Below, piece after piece: positions 33,954 to 42,372 of a DNA stretch of 43,517 nt. Location: assembly GCA_002422845.1 (NCBI GenBank), contig DITM01000039.1, positions 144-43,660 of the forward strand. Reading direction: 5' to 3'. Under the pieces are notes generated by a model, which saw only the letters and a program-made list of their open reading frames with translations, made no database searches and was not told the DNA's origin. The stretch comes from Candidatus Paracaedibacteraceae bacterium UBA6184 (GTDB lineage Bacteria > Pseudomonadota > Alphaproteobacteria > UBA6184). Every line of letters begins with the position of its first letter. The first letter of the stretch is position 1. The position numbers and the translations under genes were made by a program.

Positions 33954-34454
33954 ATGAAAATATTGACTACAAGTGCAACCCTTGCGCTATTAATATGCAA
34001 TCAATCAAACGCAGCATACTCTATAGGAGATGCTTTAAGCCCATTTGCAAGATCAACTGTAAACGTAGTTCTTCCCGAAGGATTACCTAGGTGTATGCCT
34101 GAAGATCTTAAAGCTTTAGAAGCTCAACTTAACATATGTATTCCTTCTGAATTAGCATCATTTTTTATGAACTTTGCTCATGTTGGTTTTACCAATTTTG
34201 AAGTTGTGCTACCTCAAACTAGATTTCATGAAAGTACGATTAAAACAATAACTCAGGCGTGGGATCGAGGAGTACCTAAGAATTATTTACCATTTTGTCG
34301 CGATAGCTCTGAATATTACTGCATTCATCTGGAAACGGGGCAAGTAAGATTTTGGAGTCATGATTCAGAAACCTTTAGCGATAATCAAAATGATATGTGG
34401 GACTCTTTCAATGCGTGGGTTCTTAAAGCTTGGATTCCGTTGATGCGTGAGTAA
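33954..34454 (+). CDS. Exported SUKH (SMI1/KNR4) immunity-like protein
   Basis: A 166-residue protein with a Sec signal peptide (MKILTTSATLALLICNQSNA) followed by a SUKH-type fold: EDLKALEAQLNICIPSELASFFMNFAHVGF, then PFCRDSSEYYCIHLETGQVRFWSHD and a final WDSFNAWVLKAWI helix. SUKH proteins are established immunity partners of nuclease toxins, including LHH types. The start at 33954 is chosen over the ATG at 33933 because of TAGGA eight bases upstream and the tidy signal peptide. Divergent from the LHH toxin gene. An exported immunity protein is unusual, since most SUKH proteins stay in the cytoplasm. Confidence 0.75.
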   Translation: MKILTTSATLALLICNQSNAAYSIGDALSPFARSTVNVVLPEGLPRCMPEDLKALEAQLNICIPSELASFFMNFAHVGFTNFEVVLPQTRFHESTIKTITQAWDRGVPKNYLPFCRDSSEYYCIHLETGQVRFWSHDSETFSDNQNDMWDSFNAWVLKAWIPLMRE

Positions 34455-34465
34455 AAAAATAAAAG

Positions 34466-34497
34466 ACCTAACTCCTAAAATAGTTTAGGAGTTAGGT
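34466..34497 (-). terminator. Hairpin terminator between convergent genes
   Basis: A perfect 14-base stem (34466-34479 with 34484-34497; core CCTAACTCCTAAA) with a four-base loop. On the minus strand it follows the lipoprotein autotransporter gene by about 11 bases and runs into TCTTTTATTTTTTT, a strong terminator. On the plus strand it lacks a clear T run but could protect the SUKH transcript end. Confidence 0.85.
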
Positions 34498-34508
34498 GTA
34501 AGTCCAAT

Positions 34509-36701
34509 TTAATCCGTCAAACCAAATTGGATTTGAGCGTGGTTAAAGTTACTGATTGTAATGTTTAAACGTGATGCGTTTGATGCAAAAGATGCTTCGA
34601 TAATCGAATACACTCCGTTTGTAGATTCACCCGCTAGTGAAACTGAATCATGATCAGTAGACGCTAGTCCACGGCTAAACATTGCATGACGGGCTTCTAA
34701 GCCCATTGCAAGCGTGGTTGAAAGGCCTGCATGTTCATGGTTGAACGCTGTGATTAATCGTGCAAAGACTGAGTTTAATCCAGCATTTGCTAGATTAATA
34801 TTAAGTCCATTGGCGTTTAATTTTTTGTCTGAAATTGCATCCATAGAATATCCAACTGCCACAGAAGGGATTAACATTGCTCCATTAAGGTCTAGAGACT
34901 TTGACGCCGTGATGGATGATCCAAATGCAACATCGTGTTGATCAATAGCGCGTGTACCATAAATGGATGTTGCTAAATTAACTTCACCCAAACGTGAATT
35001 TAGGTTGATTGATGCAACCGTCTGATCTAATGCAGTGCTTGCACTGATAGTTAATTGATTAGCCAAAGATACTACATGGTGATTAGCAGAGGAGGGGGAT
35101 CCCGCTAATAATCCTAACGTATGTTGGGTAAGTGCTGCTGAAGACCTTCCTAATGTTTGATGTACAGACGTCATAGGATCTAGCATAGCGACCAAACTAT
35201 TCATTGCTTGGCTAGAGATTCCTTGAGTTTTTGGATGAAGTGCCATTAAAGAACGGATAGTCGCGCTGCCAGAGCTTAACCCAGTTTTCTTTAAGGATTT
35301 TAAAACAACCTGGTTTCCGCGTAATTCTGACTCACCATCATAAAAAGATCCTGAAATATGAGCATCTTCAGTAGTGACGGTGAGGGGGAGTGTTAATGCA
35401 TTATCAAATGATAATAGCGTCATACCAGAAGCAGGAAATGGGAATACAAAAGTAGGATCAACAATACCCATAACAACTGTAATTTGATTAACATTGTTTA
35501 GAGATTTTACGTGAACGACTGCATCTGGAGTAACTGCGTCTTTCATTACTGTAATTAGCTTTAATGTTCCATTACCATTCAGAGTGTCGACTTCTATATG
35601 TTTACCACTTTCTGTAATGAAACCAGAATTGGTAGATACATTTAGGGTGTTTATGTGGGTGTTTTTATCCTTAGCTGAAAGAGGATAAACGAAGGTCTCA
35701 TCCTTTAAATCAACGGTATTAAAAGTGTTGTCTCCGCCCAAACAAAATACCCCATGATCTCCACTGTTGAAAATCGGTTCTTTTTTTGAATCTAATAATT
35801 GAGGAAATACAGAGTAAGTATTTTGTAACAATGCTTTTCCAGAGCTAAATCCAAACGTAGAAAGATCTACTCTTTCTATAGATTCTAAACTTAAATTATT
35901 GGTTGATAATCCGTCAGCTGCTAACACTAAAAATCTAGATCGAATGAGTGCTGGATTCGTTGCTTCAGTTAATAATAATCGAGTGCCAGACGCATCAACT
36001 GTAGAGTTTTCATCATAAGTGCGTAACGTAAATGTTTTTCCTTGTTGATGCGCAAATGCTGCAAATGTAACGAGAGCACCAGGGCTAGCCTCAATAGAAA
36101 TTATGGGGCCATGGTTTGCACCAGGCAACACAGGGGCTTCTACAATTAAAGCAGTATATCGTGATCCAGCTGGAAAAAAAGGAGCTTCTGGACGGTTAGA
36201 AAGCCCGGCTGGAATGCTTAAAATCACTGGATTTGTATTTGATACTGTAATCTTTCCTCGTAGCGCTGCCAGTGTTGGATCGGAGCTATTCATAGCCAAT
36301 CCAAGGTTTAACAGAGTGTTGCCAGTATTTATTGTTTTACCAGAAGCAGGTAATAATCGATCGTAACTTGCTGCAACAGCCGTCGAAGGTTTTTCTGTCG
36401 TTCCAACGGCATTAATAAAAGTGTCATACAAATATAAATTTGCAGGATGAATGGCGGACAAATCACCCGCTAGATTCATGGGGCTATTATCGTAAAATGT
36501 ACCATTTTCACTAAACCCATTAAATGCTAAGACTGTGGCAATATTGTCTTTAGCTAGTTGTTGTTTAAAGTCACCCGTAGTTGAAGAGCCAGACTCTGTT
36601 TTTGTTGAGAAGGTGTCATTGCCTTGAGTATTATCTCCACCGCATCCAGTTAATAATAAGCAGGTTGCGCTCAAAATAACAGGAGATGATTTAATTTTCA
36701 T
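34509..36701 (-). CDS. Second lipoprotein with autotransporter-like C-terminus
   Basis: A 730-residue protein opening with a lipoprotein signal peptide (lipobox LLTGC, Cys near residue 20) and a Gly/Ser/Thr linker. The middle (about 130-430) is beta-rich with short repeats (NTFNTVDLKDETF, INTLNVSTNSGF), compatible with a beta-helix passenger; after a helical patch (TQHTLGLLAGSPS) the last 190 residues alternate like barrel strands (VASINLNSRLGEVNLATSIYG ... AQIQFGLTD). Autotransporter-type export is inferred; it lacks sequence identity obvious to the eye with the 877-residue protein but shares the plan. AAGGA precedes the ATG by seven bases, with a small hairpin (36716-36734) just upstream. 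Confidence 0.7.
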   Translation of the reverse strand: MKIKSSPVILSATCLLLTGCGGDNTQGNDTFSTKTESGSSTTGDFKQQLAKDNIATVLAFNGFSENGTFYDNSPMNLAGDLSAIHPANLYLYDTFINAVGTTEKPSTAVAASYDRLLPASGKTINTGNTLLNLGLAMNSSDPTLAALRGKITVSNTNPVILSIPAGLSNRPEAPFFPAGSRYTALIVEAPVLPGANHGPIISIEASPGALVTFAAFAHQQGKTFTLRTYDENSTVDASGTRLLLTEATNPALIRSRFLVLAADGLSTNNLSLESIERVDLSTFGFSSGKALLQNTYSVFPQLLDSKKEPIFNSGDHGVFCLGGDNTFNTVDLKDETFVYPLSAKDKNTHINTLNVSTNSGFITESGKHIEVDTLNGNGTLKLITVMKDAVTPDAVVHVKSLNNVNQITVVMGIVDPTFVFPFPASGMTLLSFDNALTLPLTVTTEDAHISGSFYDGESELRGNQVVLKSLKKTGLSSGSATIRSLMALHPKTQGISSQAMNSLVAMLDPMTSVHQTLGRSSAALTQHTLGLLAGSPSSANHHVVSLANQLTISASTALDQTVASINLNSRLGEVNLATSIYGTRAIDQHDVAFGSSITASKSLDLNGAMLIPSVAVGYSMDAISDKKLNANGLNINLANAGLNSVFARLITAFNHEHAGLSTTLAMGLEARHAMFSRGLASTDHDSVSLAGESTNGVYSIIEASFASNASRLNITISNFNHAQIQFGLTD

Positions 36702-36835
36702 ATTAAAGTCCTTAAATGATTTTTTTTAAATCATACCATATGAATGTAGTCTAGTTAAATTATTTAAAAAGGATGATAATATATATTATGTTAAATATAA
36801 AGTTGGTTGAATATCGTATAAAAATACGTTATGGT

Positions 36836-36857
36836 TATAATGTACAAGATATCTTGT
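36836..36857 (+). promoter_or_regulatory. TATAAT box followed by 14-bp perfect palindrome
   Basis: A consensus -10 TATAAT (36836-36841) is followed two bases on by ACAAGATATCTTGT (36844-36857), a perfect palindrome covering the expected start site. No clear -35 is seen. This places transcription upstream of the ATG at 36881 and suggests repressor control of the HD-hydrolase gene. Confidence 0.5.
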
Positions 36858-36880
36858 TGCAAAAATGGGTTTTAATTATC

Positions 36881-37582
36881 ATGAACATCCATACAAATTG
36901 GGAATTAAAGTTTAGATCGTGTGATTATTCAGATAAACTATTATCTAAAATTACACGCCTTAATGCCGAAGCTAAGGACTCTGTGGATATCAGAAGTATA
37001 ACCAAGGCTATTCATTTTGCAAAAGAATATCATGCAGGTCAAAAACGTCAATCCGGCGAACCCTATTATTCCCATCCTTTAGAAGTTGCTGATATGGTGT
37101 GTGATTACCTATTTGAAACTAACGCCATTATCACGAGTATTCTTCATGATACTTTAGAAGATACAGACCTTACCCACTCTACTATCACTGAGTATTTTGG
37201 GGAGATTGTGGCCAATCAAGTTGAAGATTTAACACGTGCAAAATCATATGGTAAAATTTCATCTGCTGACGTATTAAAACAACTTTGGAGAGAAGAAAAG
37301 CATACATTGATTCTTATCAAGCTGTTTGATCGACTTCATAATATGCAAACAATTTTTGCAAAGTCTCCTGAAAAACAAAAAAAGATCGTAACAGAAACAT
37401 TACAGTATTTTTTGGTCGTCGGGGAAGCCCTGGGACTTCCCTCTTTAGTAGATTCTTTATACCAGATTTGTCATCAAACCAATATAAGGCTTGGAATCAT
37501 AGAACAGAATGGTCTTATTTTCACCCAAGACTTACCTAGTTTTTTTGAGTTTCCTCTAGTTTTTGAAAGTAGTTTACACTAA
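36881..37582 (+). CDS. Stand-alone (p)ppGpp hydrolase-type HD protein
   Basis: A 233-residue protein matching only the hydrolase domain of RelA/SpoT enzymes. Metal-binding residues are visible: His65 in YYSHPLEVA, His89-Asp90 in ILHDTLEDT and the Asp of KLFDRLHNMQT. There is no synthetase, TGS or ACT domain, so it resembles small alarmone hydrolases (Mesh1-like) and the split SpoT fragments of Rickettsia. The start at 36881 is preferred: an open frame reaches 36773, but the TATAAT/palindrome lies inside it. The last 47 bases overlap the convergent MFS gene. Removal of ppGpp is the likely function. Confidence 0.82.
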   Translation: MNIHTNWELKFRSCDYSDKLLSKITRLNAEAKDSVDIRSITKAIHFAKEYHAGQKRQSGEPYYSHPLEVADMVCDYLFETNAIITSILHDTLEDTDLTHSTITEYFGEIVANQVEDLTRAKSYGKISSADVLKQLWREEKHTLILIKLFDRLHNMQTIFAKSPEKQKKIVTETLQYFLVVGEALGLPSLVDSLYQICHQTNIRLGIIEQNGLIFTQDLPSFFEFPLVFESSLH

Positions 37583-38876
37583 CGTAAAATCCAATTCCTG
37601 CGGGTACGAAAATAGTAAATATTCCCCAATAACCAAAGATATCCGTTGCATATACTAATCCAAATGACGCAATAGAGTACGTAGCTAGCTTAGCAAATGC
37701 TGTCAGTAAACTTGTATACGTAAACCGTTTGAATACAGGAAAATATTTATAGAATATTGGAGAGCCTGGAACATGGTCAAATACCAGTACCGAAGCTAAA
37801 CATTGAAAAATCATTATCCATATGCCTTTATCTGCCATCGAGGTATTATTTAATATAAGGGGGAAAAATATAATTGTACTAAAGAACAAAAACAATTTTG
37901 ATTTTATTATTTTTAAGGGAGCAAAATAATAACTTAAAAATGTTACGGCGGCTAAGCCGAATAGGTCTACAATCGAAACAATAAAGTTATCAAAAATTAT
38001 CTCACTAAGTGTATAGCCACATTCATTCTTTAACAGTTCTGCACAGTAAATATATACAAAATAGAATCCTGGGGGTCTGGCGCATTGAATTAAGAAGTAA
38101 GCCAATGACGTACGAAAAGATGTTTTTTGTTTCATAAACTCTTCGTTTAAATCGCTTTTGGTCATCTTGTTTTCATTTAAGCGCGTCTCCAACTGCTTTT
38201 TTTTGTCAGAAAACTCATCGGCTTCTTTCAGGCTTGTGCGCGCAATGGTTCCAACTAATGCAACCCCCGCTCCTACCAAGAACGCTAAACGCCAGCTTGA
38301 CATCCCCATAGAGTTTTTAAAAATATCTTCACTCATAGCAATTGTAGCAATACCTAAAGCGGCAGTTCCCCCTAAGGCTCCAAAAACAGCTACCGATGAG
38401 ACAAGAGGGTATTGCATCGGGGGCTTCGAACTTTCCGTTAGATATAACTCTGCCCCGGTTCCCTCAGCAGCTGCTGAGACACTTTGCACCATACGACATA
38501 TTGTAATAACCCACGATGCTGTAATGCCTATTTGTGCATAAGTTGGTAAAAATGCAACGATTAATGAGGATACTGCCATTAACATGGTTGTTAGAATTAC
38601 AACGGTTTTACGACCCACCGTATCCCCAATATACCCGAATATTAAGGCTCCAAACGGTCGCAATAAAAAGGTAGAGCAGAATGCAAAGGCCGTCATTAAG
38701 GAGGCCGTAAATGGGTCAGTAGCAGGGAAAAACAGTTCATTAAGAACAATTGCCATGTGTACATATAGCATTAAGTCAAAATATTCAAGAAATGTACCTA
38801 TGGATAAGAGTCCTACTGCTTCTCGTTGGTTTTTAGTCATTTGAGAAAAATAATTACGAACGCTTTTAGTATTCAT
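37536..38876 (-). CDS. MFS transporter, metabolite:H+ symporter (MHS/ProP-like) family
   Basis: A 446-residue carrier resembling ProP/KgtP-type symporters: FLEYFDLMLYVHMA in helix one, RPFGALIFGYIGDTVGRK in the helix two-three loop, and a charged central cytoplasmic loop (KEADEFSDKKKQLETRLNENK). ProP-like MHS members are common in Rickettsiales and Holosporales, where they import osmolytes or host metabolites. The ATG at 38876 has GGGAG eight bases upstream; an earlier ATG at 38891 overlaps that site. It overlaps the HD gene at its 3' end. Confidence 0.85.
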   Translation of the reverse strand: MNTKSVRNYFSQMTKNQREAVGLLSIGTFLEYFDLMLYVHMAIVLNELFFPATDPFTASLMTAFAFCSTFLLRPFGALIFGYIGDTVGRKTVVILTTMLMAVSSLIVAFLPTYAQIGITASWVITICRMVQSVSAAAEGTGAELYLTESSKPPMQYPLVSSVAVFGALGGTAALGIATIAMSEDIFKNSMGMSSWRLAFLVGAGVALVGTIARTSLKEADEFSDKKKQLETRLNENKMTKSDLNEEFMKQKTSFRTSLAYFLIQCARPPGFYFVYIYCAELLKNECGYTLSEIIFDNFIVSIVDLFGLAAVTFLSYYFAPLKIIKSKLFLFFSTIIFFPLILNNTSMADKGIWIMIFQCLASVLVFDHVPGSPIFYKYFPVFKRFTYTSLLTAFAKLATYSIASFGLVYATDIFGYWGIFTIFVPAGIGFYVSVNYFQKLEETQKN

Positions 38877-38920
38877 TGGTGTTACTCCCATAACTTAGAA
38901 TCAAAACAAGGTTCTGTTGG

Positions 38921-38967
38921 TGAGGTCTACCATCTCGCTGATTATAGAATCTGGGAAGCAGACCTCA
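38921..38967 (-). promoter_or_regulatory. TATAAT box inside an 8-bp inverted repeat
   Basis: Upstream of the MHS-type carrier gene, TGAGGTCT (38921-38928) and AGACCTCA (38960-38967) form a perfect inverted repeat around a minus-strand TATAAT (38946-38941). The arms would bracket the -10 and the start site, suggesting operator control, or a leader hairpin. No convincing -35. Confidence 0.35.
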
Positions 38968-39046
38968 TAGTATTGTTAGTATATGGGGTGCGAACTTTCA
39001 AATAAAAATATCTTTATAATTTGTGATGCTTAATGAATAATGACGA

Positions 39047-40189
39047 TTAATCGTCAACTTTATATTTTGGAGATGCTGCACCAATGATAGTGCTGCCGAT
39101 AATAATTGAGCCCAATGACCCAAGCAAAACACCGATTTTCATTTGATTTTCTAATTCTATAGAGTCAAACGCCCGTAACCCAATAAAAAGAATTAGAGTA
39201 AATCCAATCCCGCATAAGCAGGCAACTCCCAAAAATTGGGTCATAGTTATACCTTTTGGAAGATCAACAAATCTTCCTAGCTTTACAACATACATAAAAC
39301 TAAGGATTCCAAGAGGTTTTCCGAAAAATAACCCGATAAAGCAGCCTATACTAATGGTGGAAAAAACATCATCAAGTTTAAGTTCACTAAAGGGTAATTC
39401 GCAATTAACAAAAGCAAACAAAGGCAAGATAGCAAAGGCAACCAAGGTATGAATGGATGCTTCCATATCCTTTACTAAATGGATTGTTTTATTGGGTAAT
39501 TCTATTCGGGTTGGTATAAAGCAGGCCAGTGTAATTCCAGCAATTGTACCATGTACACCCGCCTGTACAACAAACAGCCACAAAATAATTCCCATCAAAT
39601 AATATAAAAAACGGCTGTATGAATTAAGTTTGTTTAGCATGAATAAAACCCCAAGCGGAATAATGCTCCATAGAAGTGGAACGATATCCAGTTGAGGTGT
39701 GTAAAAGATAGCAAGGGTCAAGACCGCAAGCACATCATCAATAATTGATAATCCAATAACAAAGACTTTAATGTTGTCTGAAACTTTATCTTTCATTAAG
39801 GCTAAAATGGCCAAAACAAATGCCGTATCAGTGGCAACGGGTATTGCCCAGCCGGAGCTTCCTTCTGCTGAATCATAATTGAATGCTGCATACAGTAATG
39901 CAGGAACTATAAATCCACCCATAGCCGTAATGGTTGGCAGTAACAAGTTGCGCTTATCTTTAAACTCCCCCTCCTGTATGTGATATTTCATTTCCAAACC
40001 CAAGAAGAAAAAGAATATAGCCATCAAACCATCGTTTACGAATTTAACAATAGTTTTGGATACTTGGTAAGGCCCAATGCCAACGACTAGTTTATAGTTT
40101 ATTATTTCACGATAATACTGTAATAAACTGTCGACATTACTTATACCCAAAGCAATAGCTACGCAAAAAAAGAGTAGAAATGCGGACAA
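39047..40189 (-). CDS. nhaA: Na+/H+ antiporter NhaA
   Basis: An electrogenic antiporter exchanging 2 H+ for Na+. 380 residues from the TTG at 40189. The ion-binding Asp pair is in GLSIIDDVLAVL, the unwound-helix motif is PVATDTAF, and FVNDGLMAIFFFFLGLEMK is the second-helix signature. The N-terminus is unclear: codons before the TTG read EAFSIKKFTKIEIQKDLL, just like the usual NhaA start, yet contain no ATG/GTG/TTG and end at a stop, while an ATG at 40272 lies one frame away. Either a rare start codon or a small indel near 40245 is involved. Confidence 0.9.
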   Translation of the reverse strand: MSAFLLFFCVAIALGISNVDSLLQYYREIINYKLVVGIGPYQVSKTIVKFVNDGLMAIFFFFLGLEMKYHIQEGEFKDKRNLLLPTITAMGGFIVPALLYAAFNYDSAEGSSGWAIPVATDTAFVLAILALMKDKVSDNIKVFVIGLSIIDDVLAVLTLAIFYTPQLDIVPLLWSIIPLGVLFMLNKLNSYSRFLYYLMGIILWLFVVQAGVHGTIAGITLACFIPTRIELPNKTIHLVKDMEASIHTLVAFAILPLFAFVNCELPFSELKLDDVFSTISIGCFIGLFFGKPLGILSFMYVVKLGRFVDLPKGITMTQFLGVACLCGIGFTLILFIGLRAFDSIELENQMKIGVLLGSLGSIIIGSTIIGAASPKYKVDD

Positions 40190-40352
40190 AAGATCTTTTT
40201 GGATTTCTATTTTTGTGAACTTCTTTATGGAAAAGGCTTCTATGATTATCGTATTATGAGTTGATTATCCATAAAATTTACTTATAAAAAATTAATGCGC
40301 TTTGATTTTTTATACGCTGAAATATAAAAAACACGCTTGAGTGTAGCTCCAG

Positions 40353-41141
40353 TTATGCCTTTAATAGGTCTTTCGCGATGAATAAAATAACCTCTACAAA
40401 AATCAGCACAATGATGATCCATTCTAGCATTGAGCTGTGTTTGTGGTTAAGTTGATCTTCAAGAATCTCTAGTAAATCTTGAATCATCGTCAACCCCATG
40501 TTCAGGCTTTCAACGCGCGAATGCAGATCTAGAAAATCCGCAGCCATGTGATAGTGAGGTTCAATTTCGGAGTGATCCCAAATAACCCTGGGAGTGTGCA
40601 TAATATTTAGATTGCTATTGATCGATGATTTTTGAAGGTACAGCTCTCCCATTTTTTTAGCAATTTCATTTCGCTTTAACGACGTTTTTCCAGTCTTGGC
40701 TAAACTGCGAGGAATAAAGGCCATTTTATCAATGGTCAATTTTAATTCTTTTTCATGACTTGCAAGTTTAATGGATTGAGCTAATGCATACGACAAGGAC
40801 AATTTATAAAACGCATCCGTATCATTTTCAAGGATGATAGTGTTACCTATTTCATCAATTACAGTTTTGGTTCCAACTTCATAAAAGAACTCGTCAGTTT
40901 CAAATAGACCAGAGGGTTCGTCAGTATATTGTTCAATGGATTTAATAAATGAAAGGGATTGATTTGAATCTTGTCCCCAAAATACAACAGCGCCAAATGC
41001 AAAAATATATACACACTGCGTATCCGACTGATAAAAGACGACATCACTGAAGCGATGTACATTTTTTTCTTTCTTGTGTAGAAACGTATATACACTCGCC
41101 AATTTATAAGCACTAGCAGTACTATATGTTAAACACTTCAT
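40353..41141 (-). CDS. RMD1/RMND1 (DUF155) family membrane protein
   Basis: A 262-residue homologue of eukaryotic Rmd1/RMND1, the latter a mitochondrial inner-membrane protein needed for translation. Family marks: VYIFAFGAVVFWG, KLSLSYALAQSIKLA, RSLAKTGKTSLKRNEI, IMHTPRVIWDHSEIEPHYHMAADFLDLHSRVESLN, and a C-terminal anchor SMLEWIIIVLIFVEVILFI. AAGAG upstream supports the ATG at 41141; longer starts at 41159 or 41174 would crowd the divergent pgk promoter. Function in bacteria is not established. Confidence 0.85.
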   Translation of the reverse strand: MKCLTYSTASAYKLASVYTFLHKKEKNVHRFSDVVFYQSDTQCVYIFAFGAVVFWGQDSNQSLSFIKSIEQYTDEPSGLFETDEFFYEVGTKTVIDEIGNTIILENDTDAFYKLSLSYALAQSIKLASHEKELKLTIDKMAFIPRSLAKTGKTSLKRNEIAKKMGELYLQKSSINSNLNIMHTPRVIWDHSEIEPHYHMAADFLDLHSRVESLNMGLTMIQDLLEILEDQLNHKHSSMLEWIIIVLIFVEVILFIAKDLLKA

Positions 41142-41212
41142 TTTAATCTCTTTTCCCATTGCATTTCTAATCATATTACATGATCATAGATAAAAAAGCA
41201 TCAGAGTTTATT

Positions 41213-42370
41213 ATGCAAACTATTCACGACATTCTTCCCTTTATGAAAAATATACTGATTCGAGTGGATTGGAACGTACCTATTCACGACGGGATTACCC
41301 TTGACAATAGTCGAATTTTAGAAACGATCCCAACACTTATGCGCTTGTTAAATTCTGGCAAACACATAACGATAATGACGCATCTGGGGCGTCCTAAGGG
41401 AGCTTATCAGGCGGATAGTTCGTTAAAGTTATTGTTGCCAGAGGTTGAAAAATTGCTTCAGCAACGTGTAAATTTTATAGAAGATTTAGATCAGCTGGGG
41501 CATCAATGGGAACATCCGATTAGTTTGCTTGAAAATATTCGATTTTTTCCTGGTGAAGAAACGAATGATCTTGAACTGATTCAACGACTTATCAATAAAG
41601 CGGATGCGTTTGTAAACGATGCATTTTCTGTTTCTCATCGTGCTCACGCGTCTGTTGAAGGGGTGACGCATCACCTGCCCCACTTTGCCGGAGTGTTGAT
41701 GGAGCGAGAATTGTCTAATCTTACGTATTTTCATGATCATTATGAACGACCGCTGATGGTGATATGCGGGGGTGCAAAGATTTCAAGCAAGATAGATTTT
41801 ATTCAGAATATGCTGAAAAAAGCAAAAACCATCGCACTTGTCGGGGGGCTTGCTAACACATTCTTGAAAGCAAAAGGTCTGAACGTGGGGCAGTCTCTTG
41901 TTGAAGACGATGCGATTGACCTTGCCAAGAGAATCATAGATCAAGCCACAATAGACGGCTGTGAATTGTGGATGCCCGATCAAGTTAGAGTCGGAAAAAG
42001 TCTTGAAGACATCCCCATTGATAAATCAGTGGCAGACGTTCATCCGGATGAACGTATTTTGGACATTGCACCCAGAAGTTTGGACGACCTGCTGACGGCA
42101 ATGAGTGACGCAAAGACGATTGTTTGGAATGGTGCTTTGGGTGTGTTTGAAAGGCCTGTGTGGAGTAATGGTACATTTACACTGGCAAAAGAATTAGGGC
42201 GTTTAACCCAACAGAAGCACGTTCAAACGCTGGCAGGTGGCGGTGAAACTGTGATGGCCTTGCGCCAAACAAATACGTTTAACCAAATTACATACGTGTC
42301 ACTGGCAGGTGGAGCCTTTATGGAATTTATGGAAGGTCGAAAACTACCCGGAGTTGTTCCTTTATTATAA
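41213..42370 (+). CDS. pgk: Phosphoglycerate kinase
   Basis: The glycolytic/gluconeogenic enzyme interconverting 1,3-bisphosphoglycerate and 3-phosphoglycerate with ATP formation. 385 residues. Signature ILIRVDWNVPIHDG at the N-terminus, THLGRPKG and FVNDAFSVSHRAHAS for substrate, GGAKISSKI and AGGGETVMAL for nucleotide. An upstream ATG at 41180 is in frame, but 41213 fits the family start and follows CAGAG by seven bases. Monocistronic, divergent from the RMD1-like gene, and followed by the cloverleaf element. Confidence 0.96.
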   Translation: MQTIHDILPFMKNILIRVDWNVPIHDGITLDNSRILETIPTLMRLLNSGKHITIMTHLGRPKGAYQADSSLKLLLPEVEKLLQQRVNFIEDLDQLGHQWEHPISLLENIRFFPGEETNDLELIQRLINKADAFVNDAFSVSHRAHASVEGVTHHLPHFAGVLMERELSNLTYFHDHYERPLMVICGGAKISSKIDFIQNMLKKAKTIALVGGLANTFLKAKGLNVGQSLVEDDAIDLAKRIIDQATIDGCELWMPDQVRVGKSLEDIPIDKSVADVHPDERILDIAPRSLDDLLTAMSDAKTIVWNGALGVFERPVWSNGTFTLAKELGRLTQQKHVQTLAGGGETVMALRQTNTFNQITYVSLAGGAFMEFMEGRKLPGVVPLL

Positions 42371-42372
42371 AA

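Noticed and set aside
41180..41212. Upstream start for pgk
   Set aside because: It would leave almost no space for the divergent promoters, and the added residues are not found in phosphoglycerate kinases.
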